Positions 23,301 through 32,182 are shown, numbered from the stretch's first letter. The stretch is 53,882 nucleotides of DNA from Actinomycetota bacterium (GCA_020201525.1 JAIVGO010000012.1:1-53882), one strand, 5' to 3'. Notes: generated by a model not told the origin, from the sequence alone. Numbers and translations are program-made.

Positions 23301-26300
23301 TTACGGACGCGCCCAACGGCGCCGGCGACGCTGCGTGAGAATCGCTGCGGCGATCGTGGCTGCGATGAGACCGAGGATGAGCAGAAGCCGGTTCGGCGGC
23401 GCGGCGATCGTAATGCTTTCACCTGCCGGCTCGGCAAGTGGATAGTACTCGCCGATCTCGACGGCGCCGGCCTTCTTTGCCGTCGCAGGCTGCGAAACCG
23501 TTTCCGTGCCCGGGGCGACAAACTTGATGCCGAAGCTCAGCGTTTCGTTCTCGGCGATACCCGCTTTCGACAAGCCGGCGCCGCGGATGGAGATCTGCCG
23601 CCAGAACTTTCCGCGTCCCGACGTGACGCAGTGCGTCGCTTTGGTCACGTCGACGGTTTCCGGGATGAACGTAAAGCTGTGCCCGAAGAAACCTTCTTCG
23701 TGCTGACCGAAGACGGGATAGTGCGCCGGCGGCGGGTTTTGAATCATTTGCTGATCGTAAAACGTCTCGGAGACACCGAGCGCCGCGCCGACGCTTCGCG
23801 GTGACCCGCACGTTGCATCGGTGCCGCACGCGTACGTGTCGGTCATGACGGCACGTTGTGTCGGAACGTGCGCCATCATGACCCAGTCTTCACAGAGTTG
23901 GGGTCCGCTTCGCCCGTCCGCGATCTTTTCGGTCGGCGTCGGAACGCTGCGGCATCCGTCTGCGTACGCGTCCTTGCGGTAATTCGGCACGGCGACCACC
24001 GACGCGTTGCTTCCGCCCACTGCTCCGCTCCAGCGCCACGCCACCCAGGTATCGAGCGCGAAAGCGATGTCACGGACTTGAATCTGCGCCGGGAGGGTCG
24101 CGTCTGCTCCACCTTTCGGAATGAACGACAAGCGGACGACACAGCGGCAACTTTGGTTCTGAGTGATGCGCGTGAAGTCGAAGTGCGCCTTCTTGTCGCT
24201 CCCGACGTTGAACGCGATGTTCGATCCCGATGGAACGTTGCCCTTGATCAGGGATTGGATCGTCGTGCCGTTCACAACGACCGTCCCGTTGGCGGTGACG
24301 AGGCCGGCGATCTTGTCGGGCCCGCTCCCGCCGATCACCTCGACGAGCATTAACGCGTTCTTCAGCGCGTACGAGAAGTCGAGCGACAGGTGATACCGGT
24401 AGTTCGGCGAGACGAGCCGGAACGGATATTCAAGGACGAGGAACGGCGACTTGCCGGGAAGCGCACCGGCAAACGTCGCCGAGAAGGGCGCCGACAGCGC
24501 GGCCTTCTTCTCGGCGTCGGTCTTCGGCGCCGTCGCCGGATCGCAACTCTCACGGTTGATCGTCCAGGCGCTCGTGTGCGGAAAGGTCGATCCCGGCGCG
24601 TACGACGCAAGGACATCTGGATCGCTGTTGAACAAATCCCTGCATTTGACGAGGTCGATGGAACGCGACGAGACGGCCGGACCCGGAGACTTCTCGACGT
24701 TGCCGAATACGTAGCGGATGTTTTCGGTGAGAAACCGTCCCTTGTATGTGCCGGTCGAAGCGTCGTAATTCGCCGAGCTGAAACCCGGCGCGCAGTCCGG
24801 CCGCTTCACCTTTGGACACAGAGTGTCCGGAAGAACCAACGCGTCTTGCCCGAGCGACTGATAGATCATGCGATCGCCGAGGTCGACCTCGGTCGTCGTC
24901 TCGGTGGCTTCGGTGGTTCCCACGGCTTGACCCGGGACGACGCGCGTCGGCGCGCCGTAATCGGAGAACAGCCGTATGTCGTAGAACCCTGGAAGGACGA
25001 ACTTGAAGTTGGCGTTGCCGGCTTTGTCGGTCATCAAGAAGTACAGCTCCAGAGACTGCTGGGACGGAATCATCGCGATCCAGTGTTCGAACGCCGAGCC
25101 GATCGGCACGGTCGGCACCAAGCCGAAAGTCAGCGCATCTGCGTCGCTCCCGCCGAGATACGTGGCATGCGCCGTGAGGCTCATTCCCTTGATCCAGCAG
25201 ACCGGTGTCGGCACGGATGTCGCGCCGAAGTGCACGGCGAGGAAACCGCAGAAATACCCTTCGGAGTCGGTCGCCGCCGGCGACACATGGATGTGAATGC
25301 ATCCGTTGTGGTCGTGGTGATGTCCGCCGGTGGGAGGCGGCTGAACGGCTCCCTCGGGGTGCGTCGCGCAGGCAGCGATATGCGGCACCGCTTCGGCGGC
25401 GATTCCCTGCACCTGTTCGACTGTGGGGCCGTCGATTCCGATCGTTGCAACGTCGGTGACTTCGAGCGTCACCAGTTGATCCGGCGTTCCGTTTTGGATG
25501 CGGATCATCGCCGCCGATGTGCCGTTTGCGGCATCGACGGCGGTGTCGCCGTGGTCGAGGACGAGGGGGCGTGTCGGATCGGCCGAGGCGTCGTACAAGC
25601 TGTCTGGATACGAACGCAGGTCACCGGCGCCTTGCTGCCAGACCGGCACGCCCGGCAAGCGTTCGGCCGTTGTGTTGAATGCGCCTCGGATCGACGTCGG
25701 GTCGATGCCCTTGGCGTGCAACGCGGCCGCTTGAACGGCGACGACCGCGGCTGAGGGCAGCGTGGACGCAAGCGATGCGCGTGCCGCGTCCGGCGGCGTT
25801 TCGAGCGTGTCCTTCCACAGGGGCTTCAGCGCCGCGTTCAACAAGCCGGCGTCGCCCAAGGCCTTGCCGAGCAGTGAATTCGAGGGCAGTAGCCCGACGA
25901 CGCCGGACGGCGCCACGATGTCCGGCTTCACGCGAAGCGCCTTGAATCCGTTCGTGTTCTGCGGTGCCGGATCGGTCCAACCTTCGTTCTTCACGTCGAA
26001 GGCTGGGCCGCGCGCGCTCTGCGCCGGCACCGTCGCGCCGTCCGACGCTCCGACGGTGAGGACTTGCGGAAGGTTCGCGATGCCGAAGATCGTCTGCAAG
26101 TCCTCGGGCTTCATGCCCTGGTTGACGTCGCCGGCGGGAACGACGATCGGAATCCCGCGTGCATCGAGCAAGTTGATCTTCGTGAGGAGGATGCTCCACA
26201 CAGAGCTCAGATCCTGGTACTCCTTGGCGCCTGCTGCAGACACCGTAGGAATGTTTCCGATGAAGCTCGTGCTGCCGCCACCGAGAGCCACGCCGAACAT

Positions 26301-26936
26301 GTGGCCGCCTTTGACCGGGGTTGGTGGCCGGCCCTCCGACGCATTGACGATCCCGTCCCACTGCTTGCGCACCATCATCGCGAAGATCGGATCGAGCAGC
26401 TCACTCGGCGGCATGCCGAACAAGACTGCGTCGACCGCACCGTCCTTTGCCATTGCCGCCGCCGTGTCGAACGCGCCGCGAATTGCGTACGAGCTGACCA
26501 GTCCGGTCGCGTCGTATCCGCTCAGCGATGTGATGTGGGCATGCGGTACCAGCTGAAGAACGATCGACGCGAGAAAGGATCCGTATCCGATCGGGTCGGT
26601 CGTGTCTTGGCTCGTGATGCCTTTGACGAGCGGGCGCAAAGGTTCCGGCAAGACGCTCGTCGCGATTCCCGACGAGATGAGTACGATGTTCGGATCGTCC
26701 TTCGGCGGACGAAGTGCATCGATCGAGGCCAGCGGCTTCGCGCGCTTGTTTGCTACGAAGTCTCCCGGACACCCGGCGAGGCGACCCGGGTCCGACGTCT
26801 GTGGGCAGGCGAGTGCGCCGCGAAGCACCGGTCGCTGCGGTACCTCGAGCGGATGGGCCGCCGCCGGCGCCGCAGCAGCGGTTGCGAGAACGGCGACGAC
26901 GAAGCGAACGATGAGCCTCTTGGAAGAAACACGCAT
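23301..26936 (-). CDS. Membrane-anchored pseudo-subtilase (subtilisin-fold, catalytic residues lost)
   Basis: A 1211-aa secreted, membrane-anchored protein. Signal peptide is about residues 1-28. Residues about 80-445 follow the subtilisin (S8) fold: NIVLISSGI, GYGSFLASI, GIPIVVPAGD, VLTVGAS, VKPDIVAPSG and WQQGAGDLRSYP are recognisable. The catalytic Asp is Ser88, the His is Tyr118 and the Ser position aligns with Ala390; the oxyanion Asn is Asp270. About 700 residues of beta-rich, Cys-containing sequence follow, including a His-rich GGHHHDHNGCIHIH stretch, then a C-terminal membrane segment (LLLILGLIAATIAAAILT) and RRRRR tail. The ATG at 26936 begins the signal peptide; the frame upstream to 27299 overlaps the acyl-CoA dehydrogenase gene. 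It is probably a binding or scaffold protein rather than a protease. Confidence 0.8.
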   Translation of the reverse strand: MRVSSKRLIVRFVVAVLATAAAAPAAAHPLEVPQRPVLRGALACPQTSDPGRLAGCPGDFVANKRAKPLASIDALRPPKDDPNIVLISSGIATSVLPEPLRPLVKGITSQDTTDPIGYGSFLASIVLQLVPHAHITSLSGYDATGLVSSYAIRGAFDTAAAMAKDGAVDAVLFGMPPSELLDPIFAMMVRKQWDGIVNASEGRPPTPVKGGHMFGVALGGGSTSFIGNIPTVSAAGAKEYQDLSSVWSILLTKINLLDARGIPIVVPAGDVNQGMKPEDLQTIFGIANLPQVLTVGASDGATVPAQSARGPAFDVKNEGWTDPAPQNTNGFKALRVKPDIVAPSGVVGLLPSNSLLGKALGDAGLLNAALKPLWKDTLETPPDAARASLASTLPSAAVVAVQAAALHAKGIDPTSIRGAFNTTAERLPGVPVWQQGAGDLRSYPDSLYDASADPTRPLVLDHGDTAVDAANGTSAAMIRIQNGTPDQLVTLEVTDVATIGIDGPTVEQVQGIAAEAVPHIAACATHPEGAVQPPPTGGHHHDHNGCIHIHVSPAATDSEGYFCGFLAVHFGATSVPTPVCWIKGMSLTAHATYLGGSDADALTFGLVPTVPIGSAFEHWIAMIPSQQSLELYFLMTDKAGNANFKFVLPGFYDIRLFSDYGAPTRVVPGQAVGTTEATETTTEVDLGDRMIYQSLGQDALVLPDTLCPKVKRPDCAPGFSSANYDASTGTYKGRFLTENIRYVFGNVEKSPGPAVSSRSIDLVKCRDLFNSDPDVLASYAPGSTFPHTSAWTINRESCDPATAPKTDAEKKAALSAPFSATFAGALPGKSPFLVLEYPFRLVSPNYRYHLSLDFSYALKNALMLVEVIGGSGPDKIAGLVTANGTVVVNGTTIQSLIKGNVPSGSNIAFNVGSDKKAHFDFTRITQNQSCRCVVRLSFIPKGGADATLPAQIQVRDIAFALDTWVAWRWSGAVGGSNASVVAVPNYRKDAYADGCRSVPTPTEKIADGRSGPQLCEDWVMMAHVPTQRAVMTDTYACGTDATCGSPRSVGAALGVSETFYDQQMIQNPPPAHYPVFGQHEEGFFGHSFTFIPETVDVTKATHCVTSGRGKFWRQISIRGAGLSKAGIAENETLSFGIKFVAPGTETVSQPATAKKAGAVEIGEYYPLAEPAGESITIAAPPNRLLLILGLIAATIAAAILTQRRRRRWARP

Positions 26937-27048
26937 GCCCACGACCCCCTGGCGTCGGTTCCTTGCTGCATCCCGCCGCGGCAGCTTTGCTCTTGAGGTT
27001 CGCGCCGGGGGCTCGTTTTCCTTCCGCGACTCTGCTTGACCGCATTTT

Positions 27049-27067
27049 CGGGCGCGGAGTGCGCCCG
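27049..27067 (-). terminator. Short hairpin after acyl-CoA dehydrogenase gene
   Basis: CGGGCGC / GCGCCCG 7-bp stem with loop GGAGT, a few bases beyond the stop at 27073. On the minus strand it is followed by AAAATG rather than a U-tract, so it is a weak terminator candidate. Confidence 0.3.
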
Positions 27068-27072
27068 GACGG

Positions 27073-28188
27073 TCACTGCACGTATCGCGGGCGGAGCAGC
27101 TGCGCCATACGCTCCCGGTGCCACACGCCGTCGCCGAACGCTGCCTCGGAGACCTTTGCGCGCTTGAAGTACAGATGCATGTCGTGTTCCCACGTGAAAC
27201 CGATGCCGCCGTGGATCTGTATTCCGCTCGCCGCCACGCGGCGGAACGCGTCGCTCGCGTACGCCTTGGCCATCGAGGCCGCGAGCGAGGCGTCGGCATG
27301 GTCGCGCTCGAGCGCCCACGCCGCGTAATAGACGGCGCTCCGCAGCGACTCCACGTCGAGGAGCATGTCGGCTGCGCGGTGCTTCACCGCCTGGAACGAA
27401 CCGATCGGCCGGTCGAACTGCACGCGATCTTTCGCATAGGCCACCGACAACTCGAGAACACGTTCGGCACCGCCGAGCATCTCCGCAGCGAGGCCGGCGG
27501 CGATCCTGTCGAGCACGCGTTGCACGGGAACCCACCCGAGATCACCCAGGAGCTCCGCTCGCGTGCTGTCGAATCGTACGTCGGCGACTCTTCGGGTTTG
27601 GTCGATGAGCACAACGGGTGTCGCGGTGACGTGTGCACCCGGCTCGGTGACGAACAATCCGACCTCGCCGCCCGCGCGCGCCGCGACGATGAATCGCTCG
27701 GCTGTGGTGCCGTCGGTGACAAACCGTTTTTCTCCGGTGATCGTGAATGCTCCGCCGCTCGGCGTTGCTTTCAGTGCAATGCCATTTGCGTCCCACCGCG
27801 CGGGCTTTTCGTCGAAAGCCAGCGTCGCAATGGTCTCACCGGCTGCGATCGCCGGCAAGAGCTCTTTGCGTTGGGATTCCGTTCCCGCTTCGAGCACCGC
27901 GTGGCCGGCCATGACGACGGAGGAAAAATAGGGCCCTGGCGCAACGACGCGACCCATTTCCGCGAGCAAGATCGTGAGCGCAATGAAGCCTTGTCCGACG
28001 CCGCCGTACGTTTCGGGGAACGGCAAAGCCATGAACCCGAGTCCGGCCATGTGGCGCCACACGTCATCGCGCCACCCCCGATCGTCATCCATCATCGCGC
28101 GCGCGTAGGCCGTCGGGGCCTCCGCTTCCAAGAAGCGGCGCGCTTCGTCGCGCAGAGCCCGTTGCTCGTCGTTCAGATCGAATTCCAC
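27073..28188 (-). CDS. Acyl-CoA dehydrogenase (FadE-like)
   Basis: A 371-aa acyl-CoA dehydrogenase-family protein. The N-terminal helical domain begins EFDLNDEQRALRDEARRFLE. The C-terminal helices include DRPIGSFQAVKHRAADMLLD and IHGGIGFTWEHDMHLYFKRA. The middle FAD/substrate loop is divergent (TLAFDEKPARWDA) and lacks the usual TEPxAGSD, a feature of actinobacterial FadEs that act as one subunit of heterotetramers. The GTG at 28188 has AAGGG 6 nt upstream; a TTG at 28218 is rejected. It is divergent from another acyl-CoA dehydrogenase, with which it could pair. A TGAC-N6-GTCA site lies between the two starts. Confidence 0.88.
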   Translation of the reverse strand: MEFDLNDEQRALRDEARRFLEAEAPTAYARAMMDDDRGWRDDVWRHMAGLGFMALPFPETYGGVGQGFIALTILLAEMGRVVAPGPYFSSVVMAGHAVLEAGTESQRKELLPAIAAGETIATLAFDEKPARWDANGIALKATPSGGAFTITGEKRFVTDGTTAERFIVAARAGGEVGLFVTEPGAHVTATPVVLIDQTRRVADVRFDSTRAELLGDLGWVPVQRVLDRIAAGLAAEMLGGAERVLELSVAYAKDRVQFDRPIGSFQAVKHRAADMLLDVESLRSAVYYAAWALERDHADASLAASMAKAYASDAFRRVAASGIQIHGGIGFTWEHDMHLYFKRAKVSEAAFGDGVWHRERMAQLLRPRYVQ

Positions 28189-28252
28189 GATCGCCCTTCC
28201 GTCTGCGCGCGTGCGCAACAGTACCTTGCCCGCGTCCGCGTGCCGATGATAC

Positions 28253-28275
28253 CGTCAGACCTGACGCGCGTGTCA
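28253..28275. promoter_or_regulatory. Overlapping palindromes incl. TGAC-N6-GTCA site 2
   Basis: CGTCAG-AC-CTGACG is a perfect inverted repeat at 28253-28266. It overlaps TGAC-GCGCGT-GTCA at 28262-28275, which matches 12 of 14 bases with the site at 32140 and shares the left arm ACCTGAC with the site at 9830. It lies between divergent acyl-CoA dehydrogenase starts, so one repressor could control both. Confidence 0.6.
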
Positions 28276-28324
28276 CATCAGACGCCGACTGTAGGATCGC
28301 GCCGAAATCGACGGGGAGCGGGCC

Positions 28325-29503
28325 ATGGATTTCGAGCTGACCGAAGCCCAGCGCGAGTTGCGCGCGCTGGCAGCAGAGGTGGCCGAACGCGAGTTCCGCC
28401 CGCGCGCTGCGCGCTGGGACGAGAACGAGGAGTATCCCGAAGAAAATCTCGCCGTTCTCGCGAAACAGGGTTTCACCGGCCTCACCGTGCCCGAGGAATT
28501 CGGCGGCCTCGGCGTCGGCGACATCGAAGCCGCGCTGGTGCTCGAAGAGATTGCGCGCGTCTGCTTGTCGACGGCGGTGCTCTGCCAGCTTCACCTCAAC
28601 GGGCCGCCGCGCGCGATCGACGCTTTCGGCAGCGACGACTTGAAAGAGCGCTACTTACCGCGCGTCGCCGCCGGAGATTGCTTGATCGGCATCGGCATGA
28701 CGGAGCCCGATGCCGGATCCGACGCGATGAACATGCGGGCGAAGCTGCGTCGCACGCCGGAAGGGCTTCGGCTCGACGCATACAAGAACATGGTGACGGC
28801 CGGACACAAGGCGCAGGCGTATTTCGTGGTCGCGCGCTTCGACGGAGCCGGCGATCGCGCCATTGGTGCGATGCTCGTTCCGGCCGGGGCGCCGGGAAGC
28901 GAAGTCTCCAAAGTCCACAAGAAGATGGGGCTGCGCGGCGTCCCGGAAGCCGAAGTCGCCTTTGACAACACGCCGGTCGACGAAGCCGACATCATTCTGG
29001 AAGGCGACGGGGACGGGCAGGCGATGCGCACGATCCTCGGCCAGTTCAACCACGAACGCCTCGGCAATGCCGCAATGTGCACCGGCGTTGCTGACGGGGC
29101 GCTCGACGAATCGATTCGCTACGCGCAGGAGCGCACGGTCGGCGGCAAACGCATCATTGAGCTGCAAGGCATTGCATGGAAGCTCGCCGAGATGTCGACG
29201 AAAGTCGAGGCCGCGCGGCTCATGGTGTGGCGCGCGTGCGCGGCGGCCGACGCTGCCGGGCACGGCGTTTCGCCGCCGGCGATCGACGTGGCGCGCGCGA
29301 AATGGTTCGCGAACATCGTCGCTCAGGAAGTTTGTAACGAGGCCATTCAGATACACGGCGGATACGGATACACGCGCGAGTTTCCCGTCGAGCGAATGTT
29401 TCGCGACGTGCGCGGCCTCGCGATCGGCGCGGGCACTGTCGAGGTACAAAAGAATCTGATCGGACGATTGCTCGACAAGGAAGGACCGAGGCCAAGACCA
29501 TGA
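28325..29503 (+). CDS. Acyl-CoA dehydrogenase
   Basis: A 392-aa acyl-CoA dehydrogenase with all usual landmarks: N-terminal DFELTEAQRELRALAAEVAE, the FAD/substrate loop GIGMTEPDAGSDAMNMRA, and C-terminal QIHGGYGYTREFPVERMFRD followed by IGAGTVEVQKNLIGRLL. GGGGAGC lies 6 bp before the ATG. It is followed with ATGA overlap by an SRPBCC protein and then a small unknown, forming a three-gene operon. It is divergent from a second acyl-CoA dehydrogenase; the two may form a heteromeric enzyme for a bulky acyl-CoA. Confidence 0.93.
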   Translation: MDFELTEAQRELRALAAEVAEREFRPRAARWDENEEYPEENLAVLAKQGFTGLTVPEEFGGLGVGDIEAALVLEEIARVCLSTAVLCQLHLNGPPRAIDAFGSDDLKERYLPRVAAGDCLIGIGMTEPDAGSDAMNMRAKLRRTPEGLRLDAYKNMVTAGHKAQAYFVVARFDGAGDRAIGAMLVPAGAPGSEVSKVHKKMGLRGVPEAEVAFDNTPVDEADIILEGDGDGQAMRTILGQFNHERLGNAAMCTGVADGALDESIRYAQERTVGGKRIIELQGIAWKLAEMSTKVEAARLMVWRACAAADAAGHGVSPPAIDVARAKWFANIVAQEVCNEAIQIHGGYGYTREFPVERMFRDVRGLAIGAGTVEVQKNLIGRLLDKEGPRPRP

Positions 29504-29988
29504 CTGTGCGAGGAGAAGGAACAGAGATCATCCGCGGGGTCACGCCGCAAGAGGTGTACGACTTCGTTCTCGACCCCGGCCAGTACATCAAAGCCGACAC
29601 GAAAATCATTTGGGTGACGAAGATCGCCGACACGCCGGACGGCATGCTCGGGAAGGAAGACGGCACGTTTCTCGGGAAGAAGTGGCTGCGCGGCTCCGTC
29701 GTCACCCGTTACGTGTGGAAACCGCCGAACTCGATCGACGTGACATTGGTGCACGGCTTCCCGCGATCGGTGCATGCGTGGTTCGAGATAGACGAGGTCC
29801 CGGAAGGAACGCGCGTTCGCCACGTTGAAGAGCTCGACATCGGTCATGGGATCTTCGGGCTGTTGCACGATCTCATTGCGAAAAGCTGGTTTGCCGAGTC
29901 CGTGCGTCAAGAGGTGCGCGAGATCAAGCGGCTGATGGAAGCGGGGGAGCGAGGTATCGGCGTCGAAGGCGGCGAACGGCCTCATTGA
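29500..29988 (+). CDS. SRPBCC-fold protein (polyketide cyclase/START-like)
   Basis: A 162-aa protein with the helix-grip pattern of the SRPBCC superfamily: GVTPQEVYDFVLDPGQY at the N-terminus, a run of amphipathic strands (SIDVTLVHGFP, HAWFEIDEVPEGTRVRHVEE) and a long C-terminal helix (RQEVREIKRLMEAGE). These proteins bind hydrophobic ligands and sometimes catalyse cyclisation or dehydration. The ATG overlaps the preceding dehydrogenase stop (ATGA), so the ligand is probably the acyl-CoA or free product of that pathway. Confidence 0.8.
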   Translation: MTVRGEGTEIIRGVTPQEVYDFVLDPGQYIKADTKIIWVTKIADTPDGMLGKEDGTFLGKKWLRGSVVTRYVWKPPNSIDVTLVHGFPRSVHAWFEIDEVPEGTRVRHVEELDIGHGIFGLLHDLIAKSWFAESVRQEVREIKRLMEAGERGIGVEGGERPH

Positions 29989-29998
29989 GGGAGGAACT

Positions 29999-30241
29999 TT
30001 GAGCGACGACGATCACATCATCGATACCGGCAAGGGAACGTTTTTGTTGAGCGAGCTCGGCCACGTCGAGGTCGCGAACGTCAAGAAGGTCATCGAAGAC
30101 CAAACGTGGGATCAGTTCGACGACGCGTTCGAAAAGATGGTGTCGCAGGCGAACGCATATCACGAGCTGTTCGACAAGCCTTTCCTTCGCTGGAAGGTTC
30201 CGGACATGCCGCCCCCTGACCTGGACCTGACGCCGCGGTAG
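29999..30241 (+). CDS. Small acidic protein of unknown function
   Basis: An 80-aa acidic protein with no recognised family. It starts with TTG, supported by GGAGG 5-6 nt upstream. No signal peptide, membrane segment or Cys is visible; predicted content is a short beta segment (KGTFLLSELGHVEVAN) and two helices (VKKVIEDQTWDQFDDAFEKM). It is the third gene of the acyl-CoA dehydrogenase-SRPBCC operon and may be an accessory or complex subunit. Confidence 0.65.
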   Translation: MSDDDHIIDTGKGTFLLSELGHVEVANVKKVIEDQTWDQFDDAFEKMVSQANAYHELFDKPFLRWKVPDMPPPDLDLTPR

Positions 30242-30307
30242 TTGCTCGTCGCGCGTCCGCTGAAAGGTCCGTGCGCGCTGGGCTACACGAGTCCGCAAGT
30301 GGCACCC

Positions 30308-30344
30308 AGTCACATATTGGCCGTTCGATGGCCAAAACGTGACT
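30308..30344. terminator. Two-tier symmetric hairpin between convergent genes
   Basis: AGTCAC ... GTGACT outer arms (6 bp), symmetric 3-nt internal loops (ATA/AAC), TTGGCC/GGCCAA inner arms (6 bp) and loop GTTCGAT. It lies in the 154-bp gap between the small acidic gene and the convergent ThDP enzyme gene. A bidirectional terminator is likely, although there is no clear U-tract. The rest of the gap shows no gene. Confidence 0.45.
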
Positions 30345-30395
30345 CCGCCTTTTGACAAGTTCACTAGCCAAAAGAGGACTGGTACGGGTACCTGA

Positions 30396-32123
30396 TTACA
30401 TCAGGCCGAGCTGGCCGACGTTGCGCAGCAGCTCCGACAGGACCTCAGGATCGGTCTGCACGTTGACGATCGACGCGAGGCCGCTGTCGAGGGCGCGGTC
30501 GAGCGCCGGCCGCAATTGGTCCAGCGTCTCGACGTGCTCGCCGTGGCCGCCGAACATCTCCGCAAGCTTGTCGTAGCGCGTGTCGCCGAGCTCACTCGCG
30601 ATCCGGCGGCCTTCACCGTGCCACATGTCTTGCTCGTGGCTCACGTCGCGCCAGCCGTAGTTGTTCGACACGACGCAGATGACCGGCAGCTTGTGACGGA
30701 CTGCCGTGTCGAATTCCATCGCCGTCAGCCCGAACGACCCGTCGCCGATGACGGCGATCACGGGCTCCTCGGGACGCGCCGCCTTCGCCGCGAGAGCAAA
30801 CGGAAGCCCGACGCCCAGCGTTCCGAGTGCCGTCGTCGTCGACAGCAGCCGTCCGGGGGCTTCGGCGTATGCGTAGGCGAGCGCCCACGTCAGCGCGTCG
30901 CCACCGTCGGCGACCCACGTAACGCCGTCGCCGATCCGCTCGCGCGCCCAGCCGCGCATGTCGCGCGCCATCGCCCCGGCGTGAATGCGCGTCACTTTCT
31001 TGCCTTCGATCTGCGCGTCCCACAGTTGAACCGACGCGGCGCACAGCGTGCGCGCTTGCGCGAGCCACTCGTCGCGGCCGGCCACAGACTTGCGCCATCC
31101 GTCGGCCAAGTCTTCGGCAACCCGGCGCACGTCGCCGATGAGCGCGATCTGCGGGAGCCGGTTCCCGCCGATTCCCTCGGGACGGATGTCGACTTGAATG
31201 ATCGTCGTCTCGGGCCCGAACAACGGTTGGGAACCGAAATTCATATTCGCGTTGAACATCGAGCCGAGAACCAAAACGACGTCGGCCTGGATGAGCGCGA
31301 AGCCGGCGTGCACCATCGACCCGAGGCACCACGGATGTGAATCGGGGACGAGGCCGCGCGCGGTTGACGTCGTTACGACGGGGATCTTCGCCGTTTCGGC
31401 GAGCCGTGCAATCGCTTGTCCGGCGCCGGACCAAAACGCGCCGCCGCCGGCGACGATGGCGGGCCGCTCGGCGCCCTCCAACGCTTCCAGCGCTTTGTCG
31501 AGATCGTCTTGGGCGGCAGTCGGCGTCGGAAGCTCCGACGGAAAGCCCGAAGGCGTCGGCTCGAGCTTCGGCGTGGCGCGCGCCATGAAGAGATCCTGCG
31601 GCACTTCGAGATACACGGGTCCCGGGCGACCGGCACGCGCGCGATACAGCGATTCTTCGACGAAGCGCGGAATGAGCTGCGTTTGCGGGCACGTCGCCGC
31701 CCACTTCGCCACCGGCGCGACGATCGCGCGCTGATCGACGTCCATCACGGCACCGCGACCGGCTTGGTGAAAGCCGGTGCGCCCGGCGAAGAGCACCATC
31801 GGAAGCGTCCAGATAGACGCGTCGATGAAACCGGTTAGCGCGTTTCCGAAACCCGGCCCGGCTGTGACGGCCGCGAAGCCGGTGCGGCCGGTTGCGAGCG
31901 CCCAGCCTTCCGCGGCGAGCGTCGCGCCGCCTTCGTGCCGCGTGTCGATGACGCGAATTCCGGTGTCGATGCATGCGTCGAAGAGATTGAGGATGTGGCC
32001 GCCGCAGAGCCCGAAGATCGTATCGATGCCGTTCTTCTTCAGCGCTTGCGCCATGAGCATCCCGCCGTCGGGACCCCCGGTCACGGCATCTTGTTGCGCG
32101 GACTGCGGAATGAACTCGGCCAT
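30396..32123 (-). CDS. Thiamine diphosphate-dependent enzyme (acetolactate synthase/2-hydroxyacyl-CoA lyase family)
   Basis: A 575-aa ThDP enzyme with the three-domain acetohydroxyacid-synthase layout. The N-terminal Pyr domain holds the activating Glu64 (TRHEGGATLAAEG). The central domain covers about 200-340. The C-terminal PP domain has the ThDP/Mg motif beginning IGDGSFG at 459-465 and ending near VVSNN. No ilvN-like regulatory subunit gene is adjacent, and the surroundings are acyl-CoA catabolic. A 2-hydroxyacyl-CoA lyase, oxalyl-CoA decarboxylase-like or other C-C lyase is therefore as likely as acetolactate synthase. GAGGAGGGG precedes the ATG. The palindromic site 3 (TGAC-N6-GTCA) lies 15 bp upstream of the start. 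Confidence 0.85.
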   Translation of the reverse strand: MAEFIPQSAQQDAVTGGPDGGMLMAQALKKNGIDTIFGLCGGHILNLFDACIDTGIRVIDTRHEGGATLAAEGWALATGRTGFAAVTAGPGFGNALTGFIDASIWTLPMVLFAGRTGFHQAGRGAVMDVDQRAIVAPVAKWAATCPQTQLIPRFVEESLYRARAGRPGPVYLEVPQDLFMARATPKLEPTPSGFPSELPTPTAAQDDLDKALEALEGAERPAIVAGGGAFWSGAGQAIARLAETAKIPVVTTSTARGLVPDSHPWCLGSMVHAGFALIQADVVLVLGSMFNANMNFGSQPLFGPETTIIQVDIRPEGIGGNRLPQIALIGDVRRVAEDLADGWRKSVAGRDEWLAQARTLCAASVQLWDAQIEGKKVTRIHAGAMARDMRGWARERIGDGVTWVADGGDALTWALAYAYAEAPGRLLSTTTALGTLGVGLPFALAAKAARPEEPVIAVIGDGSFGLTAMEFDTAVRHKLPVICVVSNNYGWRDVSHEQDMWHGEGRRIASELGDTRYDKLAEMFGGHGEHVETLDQLRPALDRALDSGLASIVNVQTDPEVLSELLRNVGQLGLM

Positions 32124-32137
32124 GGCCCCTCCTCGTA

Positions 32138-32155
32138 ACTGACGCGCCCGTCAGT
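32138..32155. promoter_or_regulatory. Palindromic operator candidate, TGAC-N6-GTCA site 3
   Basis: Perfect 7-bp inverted repeat ACTGACG-CGCC-CGTCAGT, 15 bp upstream of the ThDP enzyme ATG, overlapping the likely ribosome/transcription start zone. The core matches sites at 9833 and 28262. The position suits repression. Confidence 0.6.
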
Positions 32156-32182
32156 CTAGCCCCGCGCAGGCCCGGAAATGAA

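Noticed and set aside
23301..27299. Start of the pseudo-subtilase at 27299
   Set aside because: The first 121 codons would overlap the acyl-CoA dehydrogenase gene; the signal peptide begins at 26936.
30396..32123. Firm call as biosynthetic acetolactate synthase (ilvB)
   Set aside because: No regulatory subunit or ilv/leu neighbours; surroundings are catabolic, so only the ThDP family is claimed.
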